DNA of 64,000 bases from Megalobrama amblycephala. Taxonomy: Eukaryota; Chordata; Actinopteri; Cypriniformes; Xenocyprididae. Positions 47,016 through 57,722 of the stretch are shown here, one piece after another (the stretch's first letter is position 1; each line of letters opens with the position of its first letter). The notes below the pieces were generated by a model that was not told the origin of the DNA, did no database searches, and saw nothing but the letters and a program-made list of their open reading frames with translations. The translations under genes were made by a program, and so were the position numbers. The DNA lies in assembly GCF_018812025.1 (NCBI RefSeq), contig NC_063053.1, forward strand, positions 14,240,623 through 14,304,622, given 5' to 3'.

Positions 47016-47288
47016 ATGTCCCAATAATTTATTAAATGCGGGCCAATTCGTCCCCAAAATTATCGGGTGCCGGAGGTGCGGATTAACTGCCACCTCCACA
47101 CTATGCTTTTGACCCCTAAATAGAATCCCGACTGACACCAACGGATAACTCGCGATATCCCCGTGCACACACCGTACCTTAACCACGCGGCCTGTATCCA
47201 ATGCCCCGGATGAAATCAGGCTTTGATGCACGGAGGTTTGGTTACAACCCGAGTCCACCAAAGCCTGATATGTACCCCCTTGATACTC
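47016..47288 (-). pseudogene. Gmr1 protease
   Basis: Aspartic protease of the retroviral kind: catalytic triad Asp-Ser-Gly in QALVDSGCNQTS at 47247-47255 and a hydrophobic end with HPIILGTNW. It would cut the polyprotein. It is in frame with integrase downstream, but one frame step (-1) away from the zinc knuckle upstream. Confidence 0.8.
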
Positions 47289-47374
47289 ACTGGTATCTGG
47301 TACTGACCAGCTTGACCGGGGGCGACCTGCAGATCGTCCGGGACCCGGATCAATGTCCCCACCTCCATCACTGG

Positions 47375-47416
47375 ACACCGGTCTATGAAATGATCCGGGT
47401 CCCCGCAACGCCAACA
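47375..47416 (-). pseudogene. Gag zinc knuckle in a separate frame
   Basis: CWRCGDPDHFIDRC fits the CX2CX4HX4C knuckle that binds the element's RNA. It is read in a frame different both from gag proper (upstream) and from protease (downstream). The upstream change (+1) must lie in or near the CT-rich low-complexity stretch at about 47640-47690; the downstream change (-1) lies near 47285. Confidence 0.8.
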
Positions 47417-47681
47417 GGCCGGCCCAGACCTGCCCGCCGCTCCAGTGGCGGAGAACGGGCCGAATGATTGGCGTGGAGAGAGGGGAGAAGCAGGCGCGGG
47501 GTCCAGCCCGGCGGTGGCCAGTCCCGCCCCCTGGGCGGGCCTCTCGGCGCCACGAACGGCCGATGATCCGTTCCACCCCGCCCCCGGGGCGGAACACGAG
47601 GCGGGCCGGGCGGACGGGACCTAGGTAGAGGTACAGGTCTGGAGAGAGAGAGGGGAGAAGAGAGGGAGAGAGAGAGACAGA

Positions 47682-48413
47682 TGGCAGGGGTTCGCCGACC
47701 CCTGGGCACGCCACCAGGTGGTCCTCCGCCAATTGGATGGCCGAATCCAGCGACGTGGGCCGGTGGCACTGGACCCACTCGGCGGTCTTCTTCGGGAGCC
47801 GAGTGGTGAACTGTTCCAGCACCACACGATCGATCATCTGCTCCACGTCGCCTCCGTCGGCCATCAGCCATTTGCGGCACGAGTCCCGGAGCTGTTGGGC
47901 CAACACGAAGGGCCGGCCCGCCTCCCCCAGCTCCAGAGACCGGAAACGCTGACGATGCTGCTCGGGGGAGCGGCCGACCCGCTGTAGGATGGCCCTCTTG
48001 AGGTCGTTGAAGACCAGGAGGTTCTGGATGGGCAGCTGCTGTGCTGCCACCTGCGACTCGCCCGAAAGCAGCGGGACGAGCCGCATGGGCCACTGGTCCC
48101 GGGGCCAACCTGACACCTCAGCCGACTTCTCAAACAGGTCCAGGAAGGCCTCCGGGTCGTCTTGCGGGCCCATCTTCTGTAGTGGCAGCTGGAAGGATCC
48201 AGCAGCTGCCACGCTGGTCTCCGCGGGAACCTCCCGGTCTATCCAGCTCCGGAACCTCTCGCGGTCCTCCTGTTGGCCCTGTACGATCGCCTCGAAGCGG
48301 CGCTCCTGATCGTTCCTGAGATCTAGCAGGGCCCGATGTTGTTCTTGATGAAGGGCCGCGAGGGATGAGATGATGTCCGCAAACGGCGTTCCCGCGGCGG
48401 AGGTTGCCTGCAT
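47682..48413 (-). pseudogene. Gmr1 gag (capsid region)
   Basis: Starts at the ATG at 48413 (MQATSAAGTPFADI). The capsid-like part has DPEAFLDLFEKSAEVSGWPR, RLVPLLSGESQVAAQQLP and FRSLELGEAGRPFVLAQQLR, a pattern related to the SCAN domain of vertebrate zinc-finger proteins, which is thought to derive from Gmr1-like gag. The frame runs on openly to 45975 but leaves the gag frame in the CT-rich stretch after GVGEPLP. Confidence 0.85.
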
Positions 48414-48434
48414 GGCGGCGGCTTCCGTCTTCCT

Positions 48435-48452
48435 TCCCGGGTTTCGGCACCA
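48435..48452 (-). other. Primer binding site for tRNA-Phe
   Basis: One base inside the 5' LTR, the minus strand reads TGGTGCCGAAACCCGGGA, complementary over 18 bases to the 3' end of vertebrate tRNA-Phe with its CCA. Confidence 0.85.
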
Positions 48453-48453
48453 G

Positions 48454-48826
48454 TGTAATAGAAGTTCTTGTATCGAAGGAAGGAAGAGGACAGGGATCGG
48501 CTTTGGGCTGCTGACAGTCTTTATTCTCACCAGAGAAAAATATCAAACACATAAACAAAAAGACGGTGCAACGCACACTCAATAATTCCACATCCAAGGA
48601 CGGGCTTCACTCCACGAAACGAGCACAGCTCACTCAGTCCGACTGTCAGCAGTCCCTCTCTCTCTCACACGCTCCTGCTTCTCCTGGCGTTTTATCCTGT
48701 CTCCACGCCAATTACTGGAACGAGAAACAGGTGTTCGTGATTTACATTCAACCCGTTCAATCACCGCACATCCCCAGACACTCCCTCCTGTTGCAGACCC
48801 CGCTAAACCACGCCCCCCTCGCCACA
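48454..48826 (-). repeat. 5' LTR of the Gmr1 element
   Basis: 373 bp, identical to 43719-44091 except at 48616 (g instead of a). Contains the promoter for the element, reading away from ldb3 and toward opn4a. Confidence 0.95.
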
Positions 48827-48831
48827 TGGGG
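48827..48831. repeat. 5-bp target duplication (right), Gmr1 element
   Basis: tgggg, identical to 43714-43718. Confidence 0.9.
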
Positions 48832-49504
48832 ATTCAGCACTTACTCGCATGAAGAACAAATATAGACACAGATAATGGATTAATTTCGATTTAAGACTCA
48901 AACTTCCTCCGATACAGAAACATACCTTGTGTGAGTTCTTGTATTTAATGATGATAACGAGCAAGAACGCAATTGTTCCCAAATTTCCACATCACTGCAA
49001 ACGTGACATTATTATACAACAGGTCAAAAAATTAAATGTACATTTTAAACACAGTACTGTAAGTATTTACTCTATTTTGCAATGAAATAATAGTTCTATT
49101 CTGCGGCTTTGAACGAATCGTGAGAGTCAATGATTCAATGGTTCATTCACAGCCACTTGCTTTGTTACTGAAAGAATGACTCGATGAATGACTCGATGAC
49201 TCACTCATAAAAACAGTGACTTGCTGCCACCTACTGGCGGTTTTAGTTTAATATTTAAAAGTTTTACTTCGTTTTACCATCATTGCATATTTCTCTATTG
49301 AACATTTTTTTTGTTTAAAACATTATTTATTTTATAAAGTTATTCATAAAGGTAAAAAAATGCACTGGAAAATCAATTTAGGGGGCAAATATTGTCGCTT
49401 AATGGTAAAGGTGTGACTGCAGTCGAAGTGGAAGAGAGGGGGTACGCAGAAGGATGGTAATCCCTTCAGGGGGTACTCCACGCTAAAAAGTTTGGGAACC
49501 ACTG

Positions 49505-49512
49505 GTCTAGAT
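49505..49512. repeat. 8-bp target duplication (right), middle hAT
   Basis: gtctagat, identical to 43431-43438. Confidence 0.9.
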
Positions 49513-51412
49513 AAATAAATACTATGGTAGTCAATGGGGGTGAGTTAACTGACATTCTTCCAAATATCTTCCTTTGTGTTCAGCTGAACAAAGAAATTCA
49601 TACAGGTTTAGAACTACTTGAGGGTGAGTAAATAATGACAGAATTTTCATTTTTAAGGGAACTATCCCTTTAACGTCACTATCTTCACTCAAAGTGAGAC
49701 TCTGCCTGAATGTGTTTTGCGTAACAGGATCATCTTAAGACTGTGGTATGTGAGTTTTGCTCTTGAGACGCTAAAATGTTCTCTGATTTGCTTCCACAGA
49801 GCCTAAACATCATAACATCCTGTTTAGGAAACATGGTGATTTCTGTTAGGATCTTATTTTAATTATTAAACTTCTTAGATCTTGAGACTTAAAGCAACAC
49901 TATGTAACTTTGTTGATAAATTACAAAATGTTATTTAAACTTATATAAACTTCCAAACCAAACACAGAAAATTCCAAAAAGAAAAAGTGCACTTTAAATA
50001 CCTGGATGATGCACTAAATTAACGGAAAAAACAAAGTGTGGAATGTTGGACACTTCGTGCACTCGACTGTCGCAGCTTTAATTACGTAGTGGAGGGGGAG
50101 GGAGGATTGGACTCCGTTGTTAAATGACAAAATAACCTTATACAATTCACGCACTACATGGATGAGTGCATAGTGCACAAGTACATAGTGTATAAGTGCA
50201 TAGTGTATAGTGCGTCATTTGGGACGCAATTCATGTAATAAACCTATAATAATGATTTATATTTTATATTTTATTTTGGCACCTAGGACACGTACACATT
50301 CTCCTAAGTGGCCAAGAATGCAAGTGCGGGTATTGGGACAGACCAAGATAGGACGTTTCTGTAATTCTGCCCCTAACCTCTGATCTTTGATTAAGTTGTG
50401 TTAATTTCTTGTATGTTGTCTTTTTTTATTTGTAACTATAGATACATATGTAGTAAATGTGTGCTTTATTTGTAAAGGTTTTGTAATATTATTAATGGCA
50501 TCTGAAAGTAACTGTCTGGTGCAGTAGAACTCTGAGAACTTCAGCGATAAGAATGTGGAATTCATGTTATCATAGTTTGCAAATATATGCAAACAGAGTT
50601 ATTCAATTCACCATAAAGCATAAGACTTATATTATCTGTTTATTATCTTTTTAAACAATGTAGTCTATTGATTGGAGGGATAAAAAAGGTTTTTGTGTTG
50701 CTTTGGAAAGAACAAAGACGTAATCTCAAACATCACAAGCCACAGAATGCATATGTCTGGAGCAGGGATATATCATTATCTCGATAAATCACGGCAACAG
50801 AGAATTTGCAACTGATGTCATACATGTGTGTTTCCATCAATACATCATCAAGATGAATATTGATCACATACTCACATGTACATCCACCTCTACGGACATG
50901 TTGCTTTTTAATATTGTAAAAATGTAGTTGTGTCTCTTTTAAATTTGAATAATCACTTTAGAGTACACAATCAATTATAGTCAAACAAACAATTATGTTG
51001 ACTTTTAACTCAATGACAGGTCAGAAGGACTGGATTTACCTCAAATGTGATGGACGCTGCTCTTCTAGATAGTTCTGGAAGACACGTTTAGCAAATAAAC
51101 ATTGTGGCACTCTTTAGAGTTAGGACTTTGTTGAGTGGTTTATTTGTTAATGTAAAGGAATCATTTATTTGTCCAGATGACTACAGTCTGGACTGTTTAT
51201 ATTGTTAAGTATGTCTCAGATTGAATCCCAGTTTTCATTTGTTAATGTGTATCCATTTAAATGAAAGACACCTTATATATATGTATCTGACACCAAGGAG
51301 AACTTTATTGTATCTTTGTAATGCTCTTATATGTGGTTGCTCCTATTTATTTATTTTTTAAATAAAACTGCAGCTATGCACATTGTTTCCTTTTTCTATA
51401 AAATATGTAGTG

Positions 51413-51612
51413 CACTGTAAAAAGGAATTGTTGGTTTAACTTAAAGTAAGTTACCTGGTTGCCTTAAAATTTTGAGTTCATTGAAATTAAAAATTTGAGT
51501 TAATACAAAGAAGGTGATTGGTTTAATCAACAGAAACGCAAAATATGATTTTTTCTGAACCACATTAATTATCAAAGTTGATTTGACAAAAGAAAAAAAT
51601 GTTTTACAGTAT
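51413..51612. mobile_element. Short MITE with CACTGTAAAAA end
   Basis: Starts gcactgtaaaaagg and ends atgttttacagtata, about 200 bp, with aaagtaagttacctgg-like interior. Same end type as 25713-26484. Confidence 0.6.
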
Positions 51613-53224
51613 ATAAATAATTTTTACAGTGTGGAGCAAGTTCTTTCATAATCAAATTTGCAAGTATTATTGTAATGTTTCCTTTGAAAAATGATATTTA
51701 CTGTGTCAAGTGACATCACTGAACATAAAAAAAAATAGCTGGTCTATTTATAGAGATGTTTCTCTAGCCTTTAGACAGTGCTGTCCTCATCCACAGATGC
51801 TGTCAGTAAAGATTTGGACATCAATTTTCTCAACCATAACTCTCAGGTTTTTTCATTTGCATTTATTGAATCATAGCAAAAGTTCCCTCTAAGAATGAAT
51901 GGGCTTTCACATGACACAAGGCCTACTCTTACAGGAACACAATGAATGGGGAGAGATATAGACTTTTACTAGGCCTATTATTTTCTTGCTATGGTTCTGC
52001 CAGCAGTGAGTTGAATGTATGCTGGTTGAATCGACCCAAAGGATAAACATGCTGAACTGCATGAGTCCACCTTTTGAAATGTGCACAAAGGATTGTGGGT
52101 AATTGAAAGACGTGAAAGATACACTTGGTGCATCCTTCAAAATGAGTTGAAAGAAGGATGAAGACTGCCTTCCAAGGATCCTTTAAATTGAGGCGGCACT
52201 TGATGACATGGGTGCTGAGATTTGCACCCTTACTAGGACACAGCCTTCCGTTTGAGAAGCACTTACAGTGTGCATTGATGCTCCCTGGTTGTCACGGTGC
52301 ATTGTGGGACTTTTTAGGGAGCAAACGTTTCAGTGCACTTTAACACCTTAATTTAAAAACATTAACTAATACTGGGCCCAAACTTTTGAACGGCTGTATA
52401 AACTCTAGAATTCAGTTTAGTAAAGGCTCAGAAATATTGAGCATAAAATTTGCTGTTGTGTGAACATTTTAATCATTTCTTCTCTCAAAGGTACCCTGGA
52501 TCATTCATAATGCATGTAATCATGTCTGTGCACTCTGATACATGGTTAAAATGCTCTTACACTGAGTCCTTTCATTGCAACTATGACCCAGGTTGTCATT
52601 TTCAAACAATGCACCATCTGCTCTTTCAGACAATGCCCTCCTGTGGACAACGTGCCATTTGCCAATTCAGAGGTGGTTCTTTAAAAAATACATATGATAT
52701 TAAACATTACAGCAAGAAATGTTTGCACACCTCTGCCCAATAGTCCTTTATGTCAATGGGTTGGAAAAGTAACTATACTGTATATATAATTATACTTTAT
52801 ATATAGTTTTATAACTATATGTTTTGAGTCTTACCCCAACTCTGGCAGTTAGGCTACTGGCTTATGTGCTCTCTAGGGAGGCAGGATCTGCATCATAACC
52901 TGATGTGGCATGGAAAACCCCTTGAGTGTGTCACTAACAGCAGTCATTCAATCAGCCACTGTGACTGGTGTGTCCTCTGGGGTCCGTCGTTATCCTTGAA
53001 CCTCTAAACCATGCCACTTGTACATCTGCGGATGTTATAAATAACATTAATTCATTACATTTAGTTTGCCGTTATGTTCCAGTTCTCAGCTTGAGAAAAA
53101 AATTATGTAGCTATTATTGCAAAATAACAGAAGCTATCAAAATCATGGAAAAAAGACATTACATTATGGTACATGTTGAAGTTTAGAAGATAAAGTTTTG
53201 AAGCTGAAATTTAGACTAAGAATG

Positions 53225-53328
53225 TTTAACTAGTCTTCAGCTTAGTCAACAGGCCTTTCAACAGGTTGGCGGACCAGTTAAACCAGCTAGAGAACCAATT
53301 TGGCTGGAAGACCAGCTAGACAAGCTTA
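53225..53328. repeat. ACCAGC-type repeat split by the palindrome
   Basis: Many accagcta, ggtctt and gctgg words (accagttaaaccagctag, ggaagaccagctagac); the same wording resumes after the palindrome at 53955-53985 (accagcaaaccagcttaggc). The palindrome probably inserted here. Confidence 0.6.
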
Positions 53329-53946
53329 AATGGATAGTTCACCCAAAAATGAAAATTTGATTGTTATCTGCTTACCCCCAGCGCATCCAAGATGTAGGTG
53401 ACTTTGTTTCGTCAGTAGAACACAAATGATGATTTTTGACTTCAACCGTTGCCGTCTGTCAGTCAAATAATGGGAGTGAATGGTAACACAATCAATAAGA
53501 ATCGAAAAAACGTGCATAGACAAATCCAAATTAAACCCTGTGGCTCGTGACGACACGTTGATGTCCTAAGACAGGAAACGATTGGTTTGTGTGAGAAACT
53601 GAACAGTATTTATATCATTTTTTACCTCTTAATACACCACAATGTCCAACTAAAAATGATATAAATACTGTTCGGTTTATCACACAAACCGATCGTTTCG
53701 TGTCTTAGGACATCAATGTGTCGTCACGAGCCGCATGGTTAGTTTGGATTTGTCTATGCACGTTTTTTCGATTCTTATAGATTGTGTTACCATTCACTCC
53801 CATTATTTGACTGACAGACTGCAACGGTTGGAGTTAAAAATCATCATTTGTGTTCTACTGAAGAAACAAAGTCACCTACATCTTGGATGCGCTGGGGGTA
53901 AGCAGATAAACATCAAATTTTCATTTTTGGGTGAACTATCTCTTTA
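53329..53946. mobile_element. Near-perfect 618-bp palindromic MITE
   Basis: Left end atggatagttcacccaaaaa and right end tttttgggtgaactatctct; the arms match for about 300 bp (gcatccaagatgtaggtgac, tttgtctatgcacgtttttt and their complements) with about 5 percent difference, around a short centre (aatacaccacaatgtcc). No coding capacity. Longer than the other family members in this window. Confidence 0.85.
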
Positions 53947-53989
53947 AACTATCTAATACCAGCAAACCAGCTTAGGCTGGTTTAGGGTG

Positions 53990-56318
53990 CTTTTTTAGGT
54001 TACCTAAAACAGTGGAAATACATAATTTAAATATTCAAAATACAATAGTTTAATATGTAGAACCCAGTGGCTGATAATTACGTTTTTAGTAAATTAACTA
54101 TAGGGCCGCACAGAATGTCTGAGGGGTTTTGAGCCTTAAGGGTTAGACTCATTTAAGTTGACTCATTTCAGTTGACAAGGGCAATAGAGGGACTACTGTC
54201 TCTTTAATAATTCCTCTCTAATGAAAATCCCTCGTCCTCCGCCTGCCTCCCCGTCCCGTGTGCGAAATTACGAACTCTACTATGTAAAAGACACTTGGCT
54301 AATTAATATTTATTAGATCATGCTGGCGTTGCTTGGTAACCCCACTAACATGTCCGTCACAAAAGCTAATTAATATTCATATACCAAGATGTTCACCATA
54401 TGATGATTCGTTGATTCGCCAGGTGATTAGCTCAGCGTCTACATTTCGGCGAATCAGGTGGACCTTCTGGGGGAACGCCACATTCCTTAATTAATATTCA
54501 TGAGCTTAGCCTTCAGCATAGTATGATTGGTCAATTTGCGTGCGCTGTGCTTACGTACACCGGGGGTTCCAGGGATCAGGCATGAGTGACAGAGCTCGCC
54601 TCTGGGGGAAACGGAGCGACTTAAAACTGCAAGTCTCGCGGCTGTCAGTATAAAGCAACTTTTATCATGCAATGTAGGTTGAACCAAAACTTGGAAAAAA
54701 GTTGTTTGTTTTTAATGATTTGTTGAATGGAAATGGAGGCTGCACACTGGACCCGAGACGCCCAGTGGCTGCAGTCGCGTGACAACATTCTTCTCTCTCT
54801 GCTCTCAGTTAGGTCTTCATGAGTTTTATCATACCTACCGATATATTACTATAAATATAATGAGTCGAAAAATATACTATTCTGTAGTCAGTGGCGTTTC
54901 TGATATTGTTTTGAATTTGTTGAATTAGTAGGCTATCTGGTATTGGCTTTTTGGCAACAATGATTCAGTGATGCTCGTGCTCTTTGAGGTGTTTTGTCAT
55001 GCCTGACGTGTGTAGTTTCTATCTGGTCAAAAATCCAATTATATCCATAATGTTTGGTTATAGTAGCTACATAGGTATAGGCTACTGTTTTTTGTGTACT
55101 GTGTACACATATCTTCAGGTGGCAAGTATTTTTTTCTTTTTTCTTGGAAGGGGAAATTTTTCTTGGGAAACCTTAGTGTAAACATTAAGTATTTAGAATA
55201 GAAACGTTTTTCAACAATACAGTAATTGTTACAGACACTAAATAGACATGAGGGACATTACATAAAGACTGTTTATGTGGACAATTGACCAAATCATAAA
55301 TCAATTAGTACAATATCCTGTTGCATTGTGTTTTTGTTTGGAATAATGTTGGTTGTGCAGATCATTTACAGAACAAATGGAACCCAGCTGATTATGTGGG
55401 GTATATTAATATTGCTCATGAGCAAAGAAAATTATGTGATACATAATTTATATGTGTGTATATATACATTTATAGATACATTTATAGGTACAAACAGACA
55501 GATAAGAAAGAAAGACAAAATAGATAAGATACAGTAGATAGACAGATAGACTAAAGCTCTTTGAAAGTTTGTTCTCTGAAGAGTTAGAAGTTTCTACACT
55601 CACCAATTTTTAATGTAATTTTGGCCCATTTAAATCCGTTATGGGAAAACCATAGATCTGGTTAGAAAAGATTGAATCAGAAAAGCAAATTCAATCAGAA
55701 AAGTCCTAAAAACCCTAGTGCATGTTTTTACAGTAAATACTATTGTCATTGTCAAGGCATTATAATGACAAGCACTGTATCAGAGTAATGTCACACACTG
55801 TCCAGGATTTGCAAGCTTGATCTCTGAAATGCTGCCTATGAAGGCCTGATTGTTGAACATTCATGTACAGTATTACTTCAAATTCTTCCATTGACAAAGA
55901 GGGCTAAACTTAGCTGCTAACTAGAGGTCTCCCAAATTAGGCAGGGCGAACAGGCAGGTCCTCAGTAGTTATCTTCTCTCTGATGTCTCAGTGCGGACCT
56001 TGTGATGGCAGGAGAGAGTGCTGGTGCACGAGAGGTCCTCTTATCTTGGTTCTCTGAGAGCAATAAGAGCATATCAGGCGTTTCTCACTGCCACTTGTTC
56101 ATTGTCTAAAGCTGCTCATAAAAAACCTCCAGATGCCTCTGGATGTTTGGGATAACATTCTCTCAGATGCCATTCAAGGTTCGTTTGCAATAAAGAAATT
56201 AAGAATAAGAGAAAATTACCTCCTACATTAATAGTTACAATGTCAATGGATTGTTTTAAAAGTCAGTATGACTTTAGAGTGATTTATTGCATCTAAAGTT
56301 ATTGTATTAATGAAGTTA
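53990..56318. other. Intergenic, possible regulatory patch at 54540-54800
   Basis: No exon can be supported. A GC-richer patch at 54540-54800 has cacgtacaccggggg, a tataaagc word at about 54650 and a gcagtcgcgtgac stretch. It could be an upstream promoter of ldb3 or simply a repeat remnant. Confidence 0.3.
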
Positions 56319-56823
56319 CACTACTGTTCAAAACTCTGGGGTCGGTAAGATTTTTAAATGTTTTTGAATGTCTCTTCTGCTCACCAAGGCTGCATTTTTA
56401 TGAATAAAAATACAGTAAAATCAGTAATATGTCAAATAATTTTACAATTCAAAATAACCGTTTTCTGTTTTAATATATTTTAAAATGTAATGTATTCCTG
56501 TGATGGCAAAGCTGAATTTTTAGCAGCCATTACTCCAGTCATCAGTGTCACATGATCCTTCAGAAATCACTGATTTGGTACACAAAAAATTATTTCTTAT
56601 TAATATCAATGTTGAAAACAGTTGTGCTGCTTAATATTTTTATGGAAACTGTGATGCACTTTTTTCAATATTCTTTGATAGAAAGTTCAAAAGAACAGCA
56701 TTTATTTGAAATAGAAATATTTTGTAACATTATAAATTTATATACTGTCACTTTTAAATAAATTGAATGCATCTTGGCTGAATAAAGAATATGAATTACT
56801 TAAAAAAAAATTGAACAGTAGTT
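56319..56823. mobile_element. Dispersed repeat of the TTCAAAAGTTTGGGGTC family, copy 2
   Basis: Starts cactactgttcaaaactctg and ends ttgaacagtagt, so it has inverted tips; contains gctcaccaaggctgcatttt and gtcacatgatcctt. Non-coding. Confidence 0.7.
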
Positions 56824-57149
56824 TGTTAAAATTTCAGTGTATTTAAGGTGATGATAAATTGTTAGGCTTTTCATTTAAACAGGTGACACCATTCAGTCCA
56901 AGAATGCATTGTGAATGCATGAGATAAGCTTGTTCGTGTCTGTAGGGGCTGCCAATTAACTCTAACCTTTTGTTAACCCCTTTTCAGAATCAGCCATGTT
57001 GCACTTGCAATGAATTGGACTCTACCAAAAAGACATATGATTAGCCCTGAATTCAGTTTTTGTACAATCACAAACCCAGTTCCCTGTACATGATCCAGAT
57101 CAGGCACCCTAGAAGAAAGGAGTCTAGAAAAATCTTTTAGCCTAAGAGG

Positions 57150-57380
57150 GGGCTATATTAGCCCTGTGAATCATGGGAGGCCTGGCATTCTGGGTGTCCC
57201 CTTACATGCCATATAAGTACCCCTTCCTCCCCCCTCCCCTCAATGCCATAGTGCTATCGCTCTCGGCAGAGGGGCAGCTATTCTTAGGCTGTCTGTCCAG
57301 CTCATCCGAGCAGGCAAAAATCCTCTTCCTCTGGCTGATATCTCTTCTCTGTTGCTCCAGTTATTTTGCATTGTATTCAG
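57150..57380 (+). promoter_or_regulatory. Putative ldb3 proximal promoter and first non-coding exon
   Basis: A TATA-like catataagtacc at about 57209-57220, which also resembles a CArG box (one mismatch), and a second CArG-like ctatattagcc at about 57152 stand 400-500 bp before the ldb3 ATG. A possible donor (ttcag|gtgggc) at 57381 and an acceptor after a long pyrimidine tract (ttctttcag, 57530-57538) would make a 158-bp intron in the 5' leader. All inferred. Confidence 0.35.
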
Positions 57381-57626
57381 GTGGGCCTGAATTCGTTGTT
57401 TTACACTGTTACGTTGACCCTTGTGGCCTGCAGTTTTTTTTGGCTTTTCTTTTTTTTTTTTTTTTGGAAAGGTGTGAGTGTTACAATTCTTTTACACTTT
57501 TTCCTTCTTCTTCTTCTTCTTCTTTCAGAGGCTGTTTGGCACGTGCCCCGCCCCCTCCCAAATCCATTTTCCCCATCCATTTGGAGAAATTCTGTTGCTT
57601 AAACAATACACAGGCTTTTTTGAACA

Positions 57627-57722
57627 ATGAGTTCTTACAACGTGTCACTCGCTGGACCATCACCTTGGGGCTTCCGGTTGCAAGGAGGCAAGGACTTCAA
57701 CATGCCCCTCACCGTTTCTAGG
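57627..57722 (+). CDS. ldb3: ldb3 (LIM domain binding 3 / ZASP / Cypher) first coding exon, partial gene
   Basis: Thirty-two codons from ATG 57627 (context acaATGa) to the donor gtaaga at 57723, phase 0. The peptide [18 protein letters not shown] followed by [14 protein letters not shown] is the start of the ZASP-type PDZ domain; the PWGF loop binds the C terminus of alpha-actinin at the muscle Z-disc. The remaining PDZ, ZM and LIM exons must lie beyond 64000. Same orientation as opn4a and about 14.6 kb after its stop codon, matching the OPN4-LDB3 order of other vertebrates. Fish have two ldb3 copies; which one this is cannot be told from 32 residues. Confidence 0.92.

Larger units (their letters stand above)
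43719..48826 (-). mobile_element. Gmr1-type Gypsy LTR retrotransposon, complete and very young
   Basis: 5108 bp on the minus strand, bounded by two 373-bp LTRs with TG..CA ends that differ at one base (43881 a / 48616 g), and flanked by tgggg duplications. In element order: primer site for tRNA-Phe, gag, zinc knuckle, protease (DSG), integrase (HHCC and DD35E), then reverse transcriptase (YLDD) and RNase H, polypurine tract, 3' LTR. Integrase ahead of reverse transcriptase is the copia-like order that defines Gmr1-type Gypsy elements of fish. No env gene. At least three changes of frame in the coding part suggest it cannot move by itself as written here. Confidence 0.95.
43439..49504. mobile_element. 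hAT element, non-autonomous, host of the Gmr1 insertion
   Basis: Terminal inverted repeats cagtggttcccaaact and agtttgggaaccactg, flanked by the exact 8-bp duplication gtctagat: a hAT insertion. Removing the retrotransposon and one copy of its 5-bp duplication leaves about 950 bp. No transposase seen. Repeat-like words at 49090-49220 (gaatgactcgatgaatgact) resemble the tandem repeat of opn4a intron 2. Confidence 0.9.
43300..49669. mobile_element. Palindromic TTAA MITE, split by a hAT that carries a Gmr1 element
   Basis: Left arm 43300-43430 (agggatac, caagtaattccaaacctgta, ttggaagaatgtcagtaacc) is the reverse complement of right arm 49513-49669 (gactatcccttta end, cttgagggtgagtaa, tgacattcttccaaatatct). 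Flanking TTAA on both sides. Without the inner elements it is roughly 300 bp, the usual size of the family. Confidence 0.75.
49674..53328. other. opn4a-ldb3 intergenic sequence, possible distal opn4a 3' UTR
   Basis: No exon seen. Contains a transposon-like fragment at about 49885-50240 (agcaacactatgtaacttt; repeated agtgcatagtg words) and a MITE at 51413-51612. Canonical AATAAA words occur at about 50238 and 51359 and could end long opn4a transcripts, but nothing proves this. Confidence 0.4.

Noticed and set aside
47383..48108. 241-codon Pro/Arg-rich minus-strand frame across gag
   Set aside because: GC-rich alternative frame of the Gmr1 gag region; the capsid motifs are in another frame.
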